Assembly: GCF_000633355.1 (NCBI RefSeq) | Contig: NZ_AYMQ01000010.1 | Coordinates: forward strand, 1-45,598 | Origin: Serratia sp. H1w | GTDB taxonomy: Bacteria; Pseudomonadota; Gammaproteobacteria; Enterobacterales; Enterobacteriaceae | Direction: 5' to 3' | Length of the DNA stretch: 45,598 nt | Shown: positions 1 through 8,562 of the stretch, in pieces | Numbering within the stretch: the stretch's first letter is position 1 | Layout: the number at the start of each line of letters is the position of its first letter | Position numbers and translations under genes: made by a program | Notes under the pieces: model-generated | Databases searched by the model: none | What the model was told of the DNA's origin: nothing | The model's input: only the letters and a program-made list of their open reading frames with translations

Positions 1-28
1 ACACATTGAATACATGACCCAGTATTCA
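1..28. repeat. Terminal repeat copy, left end
   Basis: Positions 1-20 read ACACATTGAATACATGACCC. The reverse complement of 45577-45596 is the same at 19 of 20 bases, so the window is bounded by an inverted repeat. The left copy also contains its own dyad, TGAATAC (7-13) and GTATTCA (22-28), just ahead of the first ORF. It may be a dispersed repeat at which an assembly contig ended, or the end of an element; the sequence alone does not decide. Confidence 0.6.
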
Positions 29-29
29 G

Positions 30-293
30 ATGTCGATGGCCAAAAGGCTTACCCGGCAGGTTGATTACTGCATTCTTGAGGCTGACTATCTCGATGCCGA
101 TGGGATCGTCTTTGACGACTGTCGCCAGCAAGTGGCAGTAAAACGGTACTTTCTGGCGAACAGTCAGCGGCAGTACGTGGTTTGCCACCACGCCAGCATG
201 CCATCCTACCCGCTGGTGAAGCTAGGCACGGCCAGCCACCTTCGACAAAAGTTTATCCTTACCGAAAACCAGATTAATGGAGCGCGCGTATGA
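30..293 (+). CDS. Small hypothetical protein
   Basis: An 87-residue protein that I do not recognise. It has no signal peptide or membrane segment and contains several Cys and His residues (one CHH triplet) without a clear metal motif. I see no good ribosome binding site before the first ATG at 30, so the true start may lie outside the window or at the second Met. Its stop overlaps the next gene's start in an ATGA arrangement at 290-293. This suggests translational coupling and is the main reason to believe that both ORFs are real. Confidence 0.45.
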   Translation: MSMAKRLTRQVDYCILEADYLDADGIVFDDCRQQVAVKRYFLANSQRQYVVCHHASMPSYPLVKLGTASHLRQKFILTENQINGARV

Positions 294-523
294 AAACGTC
301 TAAGGAACAGGATGATTATATTTACCTGGCGGTAAACTACTGGATCGTTACCGTCTTGTGCGGCCTTTTCCTGGGGCTGTTTTTACTCGCCATGCTAAAT
401 AACTGGGGCGGAGCTTACCGATTATCCTACGGTAGCCTGTTGGTTACCGCAGCTTTTTACGCCATCGAACTCTCTGGCAAAAAAAGAAACGCCAAATTGA
501 GCGTCAAGAATATACGCCAATAG
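290..523 (+). CDS. Small inner-membrane protein, unknown function
   Basis: A 77-residue protein with two predicted membrane helices, at about residues 16-36 (after an acidic N terminus) and 46-62. The C-terminal tail is lysine- and arginine-rich and likely cytoplasmic. It starts four bases inside the preceding ORF, so the two are probably translated together. I recognise no family. A two-helix protein coupled to a small soluble one could be a regulator/membrane pair or a small toxin-type module, but nothing in the sequence selects between these. Confidence 0.5.
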   Translation: MKTSKEQDDYIYLAVNYWIVTVLCGLFLGLFLLAMLNNWGGAYRLSYGSLLVTAAFYAIELSGKKRNAKLSVKNIRQ

Positions 524-659
524 CGGCTATTTGTTGCGGCTAATTTTTAACAAGGTTAAAGCCGTAATGTGTGTCTGGTAAATCATTTAATTGAAAATGG
601 GGCAGGGTAACGGTGAATAATCCGGGTGGTTCAAATTTTACTGATTATTGCCGGTAAGT

Positions 660-676
660 TGTTCCACAATGAAACA
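660..676. promoter_or_regulatory. Regulon operator 1 (gcl, distal)
   Basis: TGTTCCA-CAA-TGAAACA, an almost perfect 7-3-7 palindrome. Its centre is 33 bp from operator 2. It matches the consensus TGTTYCA-N3-TGRAACA built from seven copies in this window. The likely binder is the DhaR-type protein encoded at 4616-6541; this is inferred from proximity and from recurrence only at genes of related function. Confidence 0.7.
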
Positions 677-692
677 CAAAAGGCGCTGGCAA

Positions 693-709
693 TGTTTCAT
701 TTTGAACGT
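693..709. promoter_or_regulatory. Regulon operator 2 (gcl, proximal)
   Basis: TGTTTCA-TTT-TGAACGT. The left arm is a perfect consensus half-site and the right arm diverges at its outer bases. It lies about three helical turns from operator 1, so two dimers could bind the same DNA face. Confidence 0.65.
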
Positions 710-841
710 CAGACGCACGAGTTGCCGCCAGCCAAAATTATCGAATAATCACGGTTAAATCAAACGTCAATTATAGTAATACCGCGCATTGTCCCGGACT
801 GGCTCAGGACTATGGTGGGTATTAATACCTGGAGACAGCAA

Positions 842-2581
842 ATGGCACGAATGAGAGCAATTGAAGCAGCAGTCGAGATTTTGAAAAAAGAAGGCATCAG
901 TGTTGCCTTTGGGGTGCCGGGTGCCGCCATTAACCCCCTGTATGCCGCATTAAAAAAACTGGGCGGGATCGAACACATCCTGGCGCGCCATGTTGAAGGG
1001 GCGTCCCATATGGCGGAAGGCTATACGCGGGCCGCGCAGGACAACATCGGCGTGTGCATCGGGACTTCCGGGCCGGCAGGAACCGATATGATCACCGGGC
1101 TGTATGCCGCCTGGGCCGATTCGATCCCTATTTTGTGCCTGACCGGTCAGGCGCCGGTTGCCAAACTGCATAAGGAAGACTTCCAATCGGTGGATATTGA
1201 GTCCATCGCCAAGCCGGTCACCAAAATGGCCGTGACCATTCTGGAAGCGGGCCAGCTACCCGGAACCTTCCAGAAAGCGTTCTTCGAAATGCGTTCGGGT
1301 CGCCCTGGACCGGTATTGATCGATCTGCCGTTTGACGTGCAGATGGCGGAAATCGAGTTTGATATTGAACTCTACCAGCCGATGGTGCCACACCGCCCGC
1401 AAGCTACTCGTGCTCAGGCAGTACGTGCGTTGGAAATGTTGAATGCGGCCGAAAAGCCGGTGCTGATTGCCGGTGGTGGCATCATCAACGCCGAAGCCTC
1501 CGACCTGCTGGTACAGCTAGCCGAAATTACCGGCGTACCGGTTATTCAGACCTTACGTGGCTGGGGCGCGATTGCCGATGATCATCCGCTGATGGCTGGC
1601 CGCATGGGCTGTCAGGCTAACCACCGTTACGGGAATGCCAACTTCCTGGAGTCGGATTTCGTCTTCGGTATCGGTAACCGTTGGGCCAACCGCAACACCG
1701 GTGCGCTGGAGACTTACACCAAGGGTCGCAAGTTTATCCACGTCGATATCGAGCCGACGCAAATTGGCCGCGTGTTCAGCCCGGATCTGGGGATTGTTTC
1801 CGACGCCAAAGTCGCGTTGGCGTGCTTTGTTGCCGTGGCCAAAGAAATGCAGGCGGCGGGCATGCTGAAAGACCGCAGCGACTGGGCGCGAAGCTGCCTG
1901 GCACGTAAGCAGAGCATGCTGCGCCGCGATGACTTCGATTGCACCCCGATCAAACCGCAACGCATCTATCACGAGATGAATAAAGCCTTTGGTAAGGATA
2001 CCCGTTATATCTCTACCATCGGTCTGGCGCAGATTGCCGCCAACCAGTTCCTGCACGTCTACAAACCACGGCATTGGATCAACGCCTGTCAGGCTGGGCC
2101 ATTGGGCTGGACGCTGCCTGCCGCATTAGGGGTGGTGAAAGCCGACCCTAAAACTCAGGTAGTGGCGATCTCTGGTGACTACGACTTCCAGTTCCTGGTG
2201 GAAGAGTTGGCGGTAGGTGCGCAGTTTAACCTGCCGTATATCCACGTCCTGATCAACAACGCCTATCTCGGCCTGATCCGTCAGGCGCAGCGCGCCTTCG
2301 ATATCGATTACTGCGTGCAACTGGCGTTCGAGAATATCAATGCGCCAGAAGTGAACGGCTACGGCGTTGACCACGTGAAAGTGGTTGAGGGGCTGGGTTG
2401 TAAGGCACTGCGTGTGTTTGACCCAGAGATGATCGGGCCAGCGTTGGAAGAAGCCAAGCAGTTGCGCGATCGTTACCGCGTGCCGGTGGTGGTGGAAGTG
2501 ATCACCGAGCGGGTCACCAACATCGCCATGGGGCCGGATATCGATAAGGTCACCGAATTTGAAGACATCATCGACCTGTAA
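842..2581 (+). CDS. gcl: Glyoxylate carboligase (tartronate-semialdehyde synthase)
   Basis: A thiamine-diphosphate enzyme that condenses two glyoxylate molecules to tartronate semialdehyde plus CO2. The 579 residues align end to end with E. coli Gcl (about 593 residues), which has a longer C-terminal tail. Residue 51 in [12 protein letters not shown] is Val, where most ThDP enzymes have the activating Glu; this is the known hallmark of Gcl. The C-terminal cofactor motif starts at GDYDFQFL and ends at the NNAYLG segment. I chose ATG 842 over the in-frame ATG at 812 because GGAGA (831-835) is correctly spaced and MARMRA matches the family N terminus. It is the first gene of gcl-hyi-glxR and has two operators upstream. 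Confidence 0.96.
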   Translation: MARMRAIEAAVEILKKEGISVAFGVPGAAINPLYAALKKLGGIEHILARHVEGASHMAEGYTRAAQDNIGVCIGTSGPAGTDMITGLYAAWADSIPILCLTGQAPVAKLHKEDFQSVDIESIAKPVTKMAVTILEAGQLPGTFQKAFFEMRSGRPGPVLIDLPFDVQMAEIEFDIELYQPMVPHRPQATRAQAVRALEMLNAAEKPVLIAGGGIINAEASDLLVQLAEITGVPVIQTLRGWGAIADDHPLMAGRMGCQANHRYGNANFLESDFVFGIGNRWANRNTGALETYTKGRKFIHVDIEPTQIGRVFSPDLGIVSDAKVALACFVAVAKEMQAAGMLKDRSDWARSCLARKQSMLRRDDFDCTPIKPQRIYHEMNKAFGKDTRYISTIGLAQIAANQFLHVYKPRHWINACQAGPLGWTLPAALGVVKADPKTQVVAISGDYDFQFLVEELAVGAQFNLPYIHVLINNAYLGLIRQAQRAFDIDYCVQLAFENINAPEVNGYGVDHVKVVEGLGCKALRVFDPEMIGPALEEAKQLRDRYRVPVVVEVITERVTNIAMGPDIDKVTEFEDIIDL

Positions 2582-2608
2582 GCGTGGCCAACCGGAGGAA
2601 AAAAGATC

Positions 2609-3382
2609 ATGCCAAAATTTGCTGCCAACCTGACCATGATGTTTACCGAATACCCATTTATGGAACGCTTTGCGGCGGCCAGAAAAGCGGGTTTTGATGG
2701 GGTCGAATATCTGTTCCCTTATGACTTCGCGGCGCAGGACATTGCCCAGGAGTTAGCCAAACACCAGCTCACTCAGGTGCTATTCAACCTGCCTGCGGGC
2801 GACTGGGCGCAGGGCGAGCGCGGAATTGCCTGCCTGCCCGATCGTGTAGACGAGTTCCGTAGCGGCGTGGAGAACGCCATCGTTTATGCCAAGGCGCTGG
2901 GATGCCGCAAGGTGAACTGTCTGGCGGGTAAGAAGCCAGCACAGCTGACCGACGAACAGGCTACCACCACGCTGATCAACAACCTGACGTTTGCTGCCAA
3001 TCGCCTGGCGGAACACGGCATTGAACTGGTGATTGAAGCGATCAATACCCGTGATATCCCAGGTTTCTTTGTTAACAACAGCAAACAGGCGGCGGAACTG
3101 GTCAAGCAGGTCGGTAGAACCAATCTGCGTTATCAGTACGACATCTATCATATGCAGATCATGGAAGGGGACCTGGCTAAAACCATGGAGCGGCACTTCC
3201 CGAGCATTGGCCACCTGCAATTGGCGGATAACCCAGGCCGTCATGAACCCGGTACTGGGGAGATCAACTACCCGTTCCTGTTCCAGCATATTGATGCACT
3301 GGGCTATGACGGTTGGATCGGCTGTGAATATGTGCCAGCCAATGGCACCGAAGCCGGTCTGGGCTGGCTGAAGAACCTCTGA
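2609..3382 (+). CDS. hyi: Hydroxypyruvate isomerase
   Basis: Interconverts hydroxypyruvate and tartronate semialdehyde, next to the enzyme that makes the latter. The 257 residues are full length for Hyi (258 in E. coli) and form a TIM-barrel of the xylose-isomerase-like type. Probable metal-binding glutamates lie in VIEAINTRDIPGF and near the C terminus in GCEYVPA. GGAGG at 2595-2599 precedes the ATG. The 27-bp gap after gcl indicates co-transcription. Confidence 0.95.
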   Translation: MPKFAANLTMMFTEYPFMERFAAARKAGFDGVEYLFPYDFAAQDIAQELAKHQLTQVLFNLPAGDWAQGERGIACLPDRVDEFRSGVENAIVYAKALGCRKVNCLAGKKPAQLTDEQATTTLINNLTFAANRLAEHGIELVIEAINTRDIPGFFVNNSKQAAELVKQVGRTNLRYQYDIYHMQIMEGDLAKTMERHFPSIGHLQLADNPGRHEPGTGEINYPFLFQHIDALGYDGWIGCEYVPANGTEAGLGWLKNL

Positions 3383-3424
3383 ACATGACCACCCGCGCCA
3401 TGGGTGCATAAATAAGGAATCATC

Positions 3425-4315
3425 ATGAAGAATATTGGTTTTATCGGAACGGGCATCATGGGCAAGCCTATGGCCAAAAACCTGCAAGAAGCCGGTTATA
3501 CGCTGTATTTCGCTGAGCATTTTGAAAAAGCACCGGCGGAGTTGTTGGGTGCCAAGGGCATCGCCTGCCCAACGCCTGCGGCAGTAGCCCTTGCCTGTGA
3601 AGTGATTTTTATCATGGTGCCGGATACGCCGCAGGTCGAAGACGTACTGTTCAACGACGACTACGGGGTAGAGAAAGGGCTGAGTGCAGGCAAGACCGTG
3701 GTGGATATGAGCTCCATTTCACCAATGGCCACCAAGCGCTTTGCCACCCGGGTGGAGAAAACCGGTGCGCAATATATGGATGCTCCGGTATCCGGTGGTG
3801 AAGTGGGTGCCAAAGCGGGCACGCTTTCCATCATGGTAGGCGGGGCTGAAGAGGTCTTTGAGCGTATTAATCCGCTGTTCCAGATCCTGGGTAAGAATAT
3901 CACCCTGGTAGGCGGACATGGCGATGGCCAGACCTGCAAAGTCGCCAATCAGATCATCGTCGCGCTGAATATTGAAGCGGTTTCCGAAGCCCTGCTGTTT
4001 GCTGCCAAAGCCGGGGCCGATCCGGCCCGCGTTCGTCAGGCGCTGATGGGCGGTTTTGCTTCCTCAAAAATTCTTGAGGTTCACGGTGAACGCATGGTTA
4101 AGGGCACCTTCGATCCAGGGTTCCGCATTGCGCTGCACCAGAAGGACCTGAACCTGGCGTTGGAAGGGGCACGCGAGCTGCAACTGAATCTGCCTAATAC
4201 CGCAATGGCTCAGCAACTGTTCAGCACTTGCGCCGCGTTGGGGGGCAGCCAGTGGGATCACTCTGCGATGATCCGCGCGCTGGAACATATGAGCAATTTC
4301 TGCATCCGTGATTAA
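3425..4315 (+). CDS. glxR: Tartronate semialdehyde reductase
   Basis: A beta-hydroxyacid dehydrogenase that reduces tartronate semialdehyde to D-glycerate with NAD(P)H, completing the glyoxylate-to-glycerate route. It has 296 residues (292 in E. coli GlxR). Visible features are the Rossmann motif GFIGTGIMG at residues 4-12, the substrate-binding DAPVSGGEVGA, and the catalytic lysine in GQTCKVANQ. Third gene of the operon; a strong hairpin follows its stop. No glycerate kinase gene is present in the window, so the product must be phosphorylated by an enzyme encoded elsewhere. Confidence 0.95.
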   Translation: MKNIGFIGTGIMGKPMAKNLQEAGYTLYFAEHFEKAPAELLGAKGIACPTPAAVALACEVIFIMVPDTPQVEDVLFNDDYGVEKGLSAGKTVVDMSSISPMATKRFATRVEKTGAQYMDAPVSGGEVGAKAGTLSIMVGGAEEVFERINPLFQILGKNITLVGGHGDGQTCKVANQIIVALNIEAVSEALLFAAKAGADPARVRQALMGGFASSKILEVHGERMVKGTFDPGFRIALHQKDLNLALEGARELQLNLPNTAMAQQLFSTCAALGGSQWDHSAMIRALEHMSNFCIRD

Positions 4316-4328
4316 GATTGGCTAACCG

Positions 4329-4363
4329 CACTCCAGGGGCAACGCCAAATGTCTCCTGGAGTG
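4329..4363 (+). terminator. Probable terminator of gcl-hyi-glxR
   Basis: A perfect 9-bp stem, CACTCCAGG (4329-4337) with CCTGGAGTG (4355-4363), starts 14 bases after the glxR stop. The run of eight T's is about 20 bases further on, so this is not a textbook terminator. Confidence 0.55.
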
Positions 4364-4464
4364 TCATTCATTACCAATTAACTGTTTTTTTTACCAGATA
4401 TAACCAGCAAAATCCTAAAACCTGACTAGGGTATTGAACTGTTAATGTTTTTGGTTTGTAGCCA

Positions 4465-4485
4465 TTCATAACCTGTAATTATGAA
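4465..4485. promoter_or_regulatory. Inverted repeat upstream of the DhaR-type gene
   Basis: TTCATAA (4465-4471) and TTATGAA (4479-4485) form a perfect 7-7-7 dyad about 130 bp before the regulator start. The half-sites share the TTCA/TGAA core with the regulon operators but the spacer is 7 instead of 3. It could be an autoregulatory site or the target of another factor. Confidence 0.4.
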
Positions 4486-4615
4486 GAAACCACTTTCATA
4501 CGAAATATCAATATTCACAATGTGCAGTCATGTAGTATCAAACCACAAGCCGATAAAAAAAAGAAAAGGAATTTAATATAAGGCGCTCTTATTAATAAGC
4601 CAGGCGAGGGGTAGT

Positions 4616-6541
4616 ATGGATATTCAGCTAGAACTTAAGAAACGATGGGACTTTTTCCAAAAGCATCATTGGGTTGCTCCGGAATTTTTGTCCTCACCAG
4701 TCCTTAAATCCTGGGAACGTTGCTGCAAGCAATCCAGCCCTTATAAATGGATGAAACCGCACATTGTTTCCGGCTTTACCTTGAATTCACTGTTGCATCG
4801 CCACCGTACCACCATTCTGGTGGCCGGTATTGTGATCGAAGACACCTATGCGTTGGGGGAACCCGAAGAGATGTTGTTGGCGGTAACCGACGACAACGGC
4901 TGCATGCTATCGCTGGTAGGCCACCCGAATCTGATCAATGAACTCAACCAGTTGGGGTTGAAAAAGGGCTGCTTCTGGAACGAGGGGATTATTGGCACCA
5001 ATGCGGTCAGCCTGTGCCTGGATCAGAACTCACCGGTAGAGATCCTGACAGCAGAACATTACAACAAACACTTACACCCTTATGCCTGTGCTGCGGCGCC
5101 ATTCTTCGATTTGAGCGGTAAAAAGTGTGGGGCGATCCTGCTCCTCAAGCGTGCAGAACTGCACAGCAAACAAAGCCTGATGATCGCCAATGCCTGTGCC
5201 CGTGAGGTGGAGCTGCGGTTGCACATTACCAGTGAACAACTGAGCACCAACAATGTGCTGTGCCAGCGCAATGCGGTACTGGAATGCATGGACGACGGTC
5301 TGCTGGCCTGGGATGAAAATATGATCATCACCATGATCAATCCCCAGGCGGCCAACGCCTTCAACCTGCCGGTCAACGACATCATCGGCAAGAATATTCA
5401 CCAGGTTATCCGCTTCTCGCCGGTCATCATGGCGGGGATCGAACAACGGGTGAAGCTGGTGCGCAAACCCATCACGGTAGAGGTGCTGGGGGAGTTTATC
5501 GAAGCCCTGGTTACGCTGCGTCCGTTAAGCGATAACAGCTTCCTGCTGCTCTCCCATCCACTGGACAAGATCCGCGAGTTGGCCCAGCGGCAGATTGGCC
5601 GTAGCGCCAATATTACCTTCGAGAACCTGCCCGCCGTGTCGAAAAAGATGCGGCATGTGATCACGGTGGCGAAGCGGGCAGTGAAATCCCGAGTCCCAAT
5701 CCTGCTGTACGGTGAAGAAGGCGTCGGTAAGCTGGGGTTGGCCATGGCAATACAGAACGAAAGCGAATTTAAAACCGGGCCGTTTATTACCCTTAACTGC
5801 GGCATGCTGCACCCCGACAATATGGATAAAGAAGTGTTGGGTTACGATGAAGATAAAGGCCAATCGTCAAAATTCGAACTGGCACACGGCGGCACGCTTT
5901 ATCTGGAGAATATCGAGTATTTGCCTCCTACCTTGCAAAGCGCCTTGCTGAAAATGCTGAAAACGGGTTTGGTGATGCGTAGCGATAGCCAGCGGCTTAT
6001 TCCGGTAAACTTCCAGTTTATCGCCAGTGCGCAATCCGATCTGGGGCTTTACGTGTCGCAGAACCGTTTTAGCCGGCAACTCTATTATGAAATTTCCATT
6101 CATGAGATTGATATACCGCCGTTAAGAAGTCGTAAGGAGGATATACGCCATATTATCCAGTCGCTAATTAGTGAGCATGGCAAGGCCAATAAAACCTTTA
6201 TTTCCATTGACGACAAGGCAATGGAGGCGTTGATGAATTATAGCTGGAAGGGTAATAATTCTGAACTCAAGAATAAAATCGAAAAAATCCTGCTGCATCG
6301 CAAGGGGCATGTTATTTACTTCGATGAGTTAGCTGACGAAATAAAGAACAACCTGCATCACAGTGCCGGGGGCACGTTGCCGCCTCTGCTATCGTTGGAC
6401 GAAGTAGAAAGACAAACGATTGAACAGGCCTGGGAGTTGTACGGCGGAAAAATGAATGAAATGGCCAAAGCGTTGAAAATAGGGCGCACCACCCTGTGGC
6501 GCAAGATTAATAAATACGGGTTGCAGGCAGCGGTTTCCTGA
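4616..6541 (+). CDS. dhaR: DhaR-type transcriptional activator (GAF-PAS-AAA+-Fis)
   Basis: 641 residues, colinear with E. coli DhaR (639), the activator of dhaKLM that responds to DhaL (co-activator) and DhaK (co-repressor). Order: GAF-like sensor (about 60-190), PAS (about 220-310, around MDDGLLAWDENMIITMI), AAA+ (about 330-550), Fis-type helix-turn-helix at the C terminus (LKIGRTTLWRKINKYGL). The AAA+ domain is degenerate: Walker A is GEEGVGKL, with Leu after the lysine; Walker B reads GGTLYLENIEYL instead of FLDE; the GAFTGA loop that contacts sigma-54 is absent. E. coli DhaR shows the same losses and acts at a sigma-70 promoter. GAGGGG precedes the ATG. It sits alone between two transcription units that carry the shared operators, so I infer that it controls the whole regulon. 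Confidence 0.85.
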   Translation: MDIQLELKKRWDFFQKHHWVAPEFLSSPVLKSWERCCKQSSPYKWMKPHIVSGFTLNSLLHRHRTTILVAGIVIEDTYALGEPEEMLLAVTDDNGCMLSLVGHPNLINELNQLGLKKGCFWNEGIIGTNAVSLCLDQNSPVEILTAEHYNKHLHPYACAAAPFFDLSGKKCGAILLLKRAELHSKQSLMIANACAREVELRLHITSEQLSTNNVLCQRNAVLECMDDGLLAWDENMIITMINPQAANAFNLPVNDIIGKNIHQVIRFSPVIMAGIEQRVKLVRKPITVEVLGEFIEALVTLRPLSDNSFLLLSHPLDKIRELAQRQIGRSANITFENLPAVSKKMRHVITVAKRAVKSRVPILLYGEEGVGKLGLAMAIQNESEFKTGPFITLNCGMLHPDNMDKEVLGYDEDKGQSSKFELAHGGTLYLENIEYLPPTLQSALLKMLKTGLVMRSDSQRLIPVNFQFIASAQSDLGLYVSQNRFSRQLYYEISIHEIDIPPLRSRKEDIRHIIQSLISEHGKANKTFISIDDKAMEALMNYSWKGNNSELKNKIEKILLHRKGHVIYFDELADEIKNNLHHSAGGTLPPLLSLDEVERQTIEQAWELYGGKMNEMAKALKIGRTTLWRKINKYGLQAAVS

Positions 6542-6563
6542 CCAACCTCTGTTTTCCCCTAAT

Positions 6564-6583
6564 GGGCGCGGCATGCTGCGCCC
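6564..6583. repeat. Short GC palindrome, copy 1
   Basis: GGGCGC-g-GCATGC-t-GCGCCC, an almost complete 20-bp palindrome 22 bases after the regulator stop. A close relative occurs at 35847-35867, also just after a stop codon. It may act as a terminator or mRNA end-stabiliser; no T-tract follows. Confidence 0.55.
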
Positions 6584-6600
6584 GATTCGCTTGGTAATAG

Positions 6601-6617
6601 CGTTCCAAAATGAAGCA
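6601..6617. promoter_or_regulatory. Regulon operator 3 (BCCT, distal)
   Basis: CGTTCCA-AAA-TGAAGCA, a 7-3-7 palindrome with two outer mismatches. Its centre is 31 bp from operator 4. It lies about 230 bp before the BCCT start, in a leader with no other obvious element. Confidence 0.65.
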
Positions 6618-6631
6618 ATTCTTTTACGCAG

Positions 6632-6648
6632 TGATTCAATATGAAACG
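6632..6648. promoter_or_regulatory. Regulon operator 4 (BCCT, proximal)
   Basis: TGATTCA-ATA-TGAAACG, matching the consensus TGTTYCA-N3-TGRAACA except at the third base of the left arm and the last base of the right arm. Paired with operator 3 at three helical turns. Confidence 0.65.
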
Positions 6649-6840
6649 TTCTTGGCCTTTAAAACACTAAAGTGTCTATCGCCTCACAGAGTCATATGAA
6701 TTAACTCCGAGCAATATGCCAACTTGTGTAAGTTATCAACTTTCCGCCTCCCGCAACGGTGAAGTATTGCCGTAACCCATGCCTGGCCAATTAGTATGGG
6801 GTAAGAAAGCGATTACCGTATATTTATTTAGAGAGGGCTT

Positions 6841-8499
6841 ATGGAAAATAAAACTTTCGCCCCTGAGAGTAAGGGTAAGATTGATAAGGCCGTATTCTGG
6901 CCGGCCACGATCCTGACGTTATTGATGATAGTCGTCTTTATCTCTGCGCCAGAGTCCAGTGGCCGGATATTGGAGAAAATACATGCCGTTACCACCGGTC
7001 AGTTAGGGTGGTTTTTCTTACTGTGCACCTTTGGTGTGGTGCTGTTCTGCATTTTCCTGGCCGGTTCCCGTTACGGTAATCTGGTGCTGGGGGAAAAGGG
7101 ACAGCCTCCGGCCTTCTCCACCTGGGTTTGGCTGGGGATGATCTTTACGTCTGGCACCGGAGGTAGCGTGCTATACTTGGGCGCCGTTGAGTGGATCTAC
7201 ATTATCCAGTCGCCGCCGTTTGGCTTGGTTCCAGGTTCGGTGGACGCCGCCCGCTGGGCGTCTGCGTATGGCATGTTCCATTGGGGGCCTTCCGCCTGGG
7301 CCTGGTACATTGCCAGCGCGGTGCCTATCGGTTATTTCCTGCACGTGCGTAAACATACCTCTCTTAAAATCAGTGAGTTCACCCGTCCGCTGTTAGGCAA
7401 GCGTGCCGATGGTCTGGCCGGGCATCTGGTCAACTTCCTGTTTATGTTCGGCCTGTTAGGGGGCGTAATGACCTCGCTGGCCTTGGGCACGCCGCTGATT
7501 TCAAACGCCATCGTTTATGTCATGGGCTGGGAAAGTAATAATGCCTATATCGATACCTTCGTTATTTTCCTGTGGACCTTTATTCCGTTGGTTGCCCTTA
7601 TTTTTGGTTTGAAACGCGGGGTGGCGGTATTAAGTGACTGGAACGTCAAGGCCGATGTGATCATGCTGGCCTGTATTGCCGTCTGCGGGCCGCTAGCCTT
7701 TATTCTTAACCAGTCCGTCGATGGCCTGGGCTTAATGTTGCAGAACTTTATCTATATGAGTCTGCAAACCGATGCGATCAGAAACGGTGGCTTCCCCCAA
7801 AGCTGGACGATTTTCTATTTCTCCTGGTGGGTGGTTTATTCACTGCCGTTCGGTCTGTTTATCGCCAAAATATCCAAGGGACGTACCATTCGTGAATTGG
7901 TGCTTGGGGGACTGGTCTCCGGCTCGCTGGGTTGCATGATGTTTTATATGGTGCTGTCGAGCTTTGGTATCGAATTACAGATGAAAGGTGCCGTTGATCT
8001 GATTGCCATCATGGCTGAAAAGGGACGTGGGGCAGTGGTGTATACCATGCTCGAACAGCTCCCGTTGAGTACGGTATTTATCTTTGCCTTCGGTTTGATC
8101 ACCTTGATTTCTTATATCACCGGCCACTGTGCGGTGGGCTATTCCCTGGCGGCGACTACGCAGAAAACGCTGGCGCCGGATGAGTCCCCGGCCCACTGGA
8201 ATATTGCGTTCTGGTTAATCTTGGCGGGCGTGGTTTCGCTCTCGCTCTATTTTATTAATCCCGAAAGTCTCAAGCCGCTGCAAACGGTCTCGATTTTGAC
8301 CGCGTTCCCGCTGTGCTTTGTTATCTATATTGTCGCGCACAGCTTTATCAAGCAAATCAACCAGGATTTCCCACGCGGTTTCCCTGTGCCAAGCGATAAC
8401 GGCAAAGTCTATTTGGACTATATTCCGCCCGCTATCGCCACCCAGGAAGACCTTTCTGATACCGAGGCCATTGGCACTCGGCCAGAAACTGTTGTTTGA
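6841..8499 (+). CDS. BCCT-family transporter, altered substrate site
   Basis: 552 residues with about twelve membrane helices, a member of the betaine/choline/carnitine transporter family. The helix-3 glycine stretch appears as TSGTGGSVLYLGAVEW. The family's tryptophan segment, normally of the form YWxWWxxW, reads FYFSWWVVYS near residues 324-333: the two central Trp are kept, but the first and last are Phe and Tyr. It continues into LFIAKISKGRTIREL, the usual helix-8/9 junction. The altered box argues against ordinary betaine uptake and for another, probably amino-alcohol-like, substrate (inference). GAGAGGG lies before the ATG, and the FAD oxidoreductase gene follows after 63 bp, so the pair is probably an uptake/oxidation module. 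Confidence 0.88.
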   Translation: MENKTFAPESKGKIDKAVFWPATILTLLMIVVFISAPESSGRILEKIHAVTTGQLGWFFLLCTFGVVLFCIFLAGSRYGNLVLGEKGQPPAFSTWVWLGMIFTSGTGGSVLYLGAVEWIYIIQSPPFGLVPGSVDAARWASAYGMFHWGPSAWAWYIASAVPIGYFLHVRKHTSLKISEFTRPLLGKRADGLAGHLVNFLFMFGLLGGVMTSLALGTPLISNAIVYVMGWESNNAYIDTFVIFLWTFIPLVALIFGLKRGVAVLSDWNVKADVIMLACIAVCGPLAFILNQSVDGLGLMLQNFIYMSLQTDAIRNGGFPQSWTIFYFSWWVVYSLPFGLFIAKISKGRTIRELVLGGLVSGSLGCMMFYMVLSSFGIELQMKGAVDLIAIMAEKGRGAVVYTMLEQLPLSTVFIFAFGLITLISYITGHCAVGYSLAATTQKTLAPDESPAHWNIAFWLILAGVVSLSLYFINPESLKPLQTVSILTAFPLCFVIYIVAHSFIKQINQDFPRGFPVPSDNGKVYLDYIPPAIATQEDLSDTEAIGTRPETVV

Positions 8500-8508
8500 C
8501 CTGCGAAA

Positions 8509-8536
8509 TTTTGACCTTGCCCTGTCAGGGTCAAGT
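8509..8536 (+). other. Intercistronic stem-loop
   Basis: TTGACC (8511-8516) can pair with GGTCAA (8529-8534), and the core CCCTGTCAGGG is itself palindromic. It lies between the BCCT and FAD oxidoreductase genes and could partly attenuate transcription or set different expression levels. Confidence 0.4.
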
Positions 8537-8562
8537 TTATTACTTCCAGAGAGATTGAAATG

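Larger units (their letters stand above)
524..841. other. gcl upstream region
   Basis: This gap of about 320 bp holds no gene. It carries the two palindromic operators at 660-676 and 693-709. A possible sigma-70 -10 element, TATAGT, lies at 772-777 without a good -35, as expected for an activator-dependent promoter. The gcl ribosome binding site GGAGA is at 831-835. If transcription starts near 784, the operator centres would lie near -116 and -83. Confidence 0.5.

Noticed and set aside
524-841. Sigma-54 promoter upstream of gcl
   Set aside because: No GG-N10-GC element of acceptable quality, and the regulator lacks the GAFTGA loop.
2780-3520. 246-codon minus-strand ORF opposite hyi and the start of glxR
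   Set aside because: It crosses two real genes and their junction and has no family resemblance.
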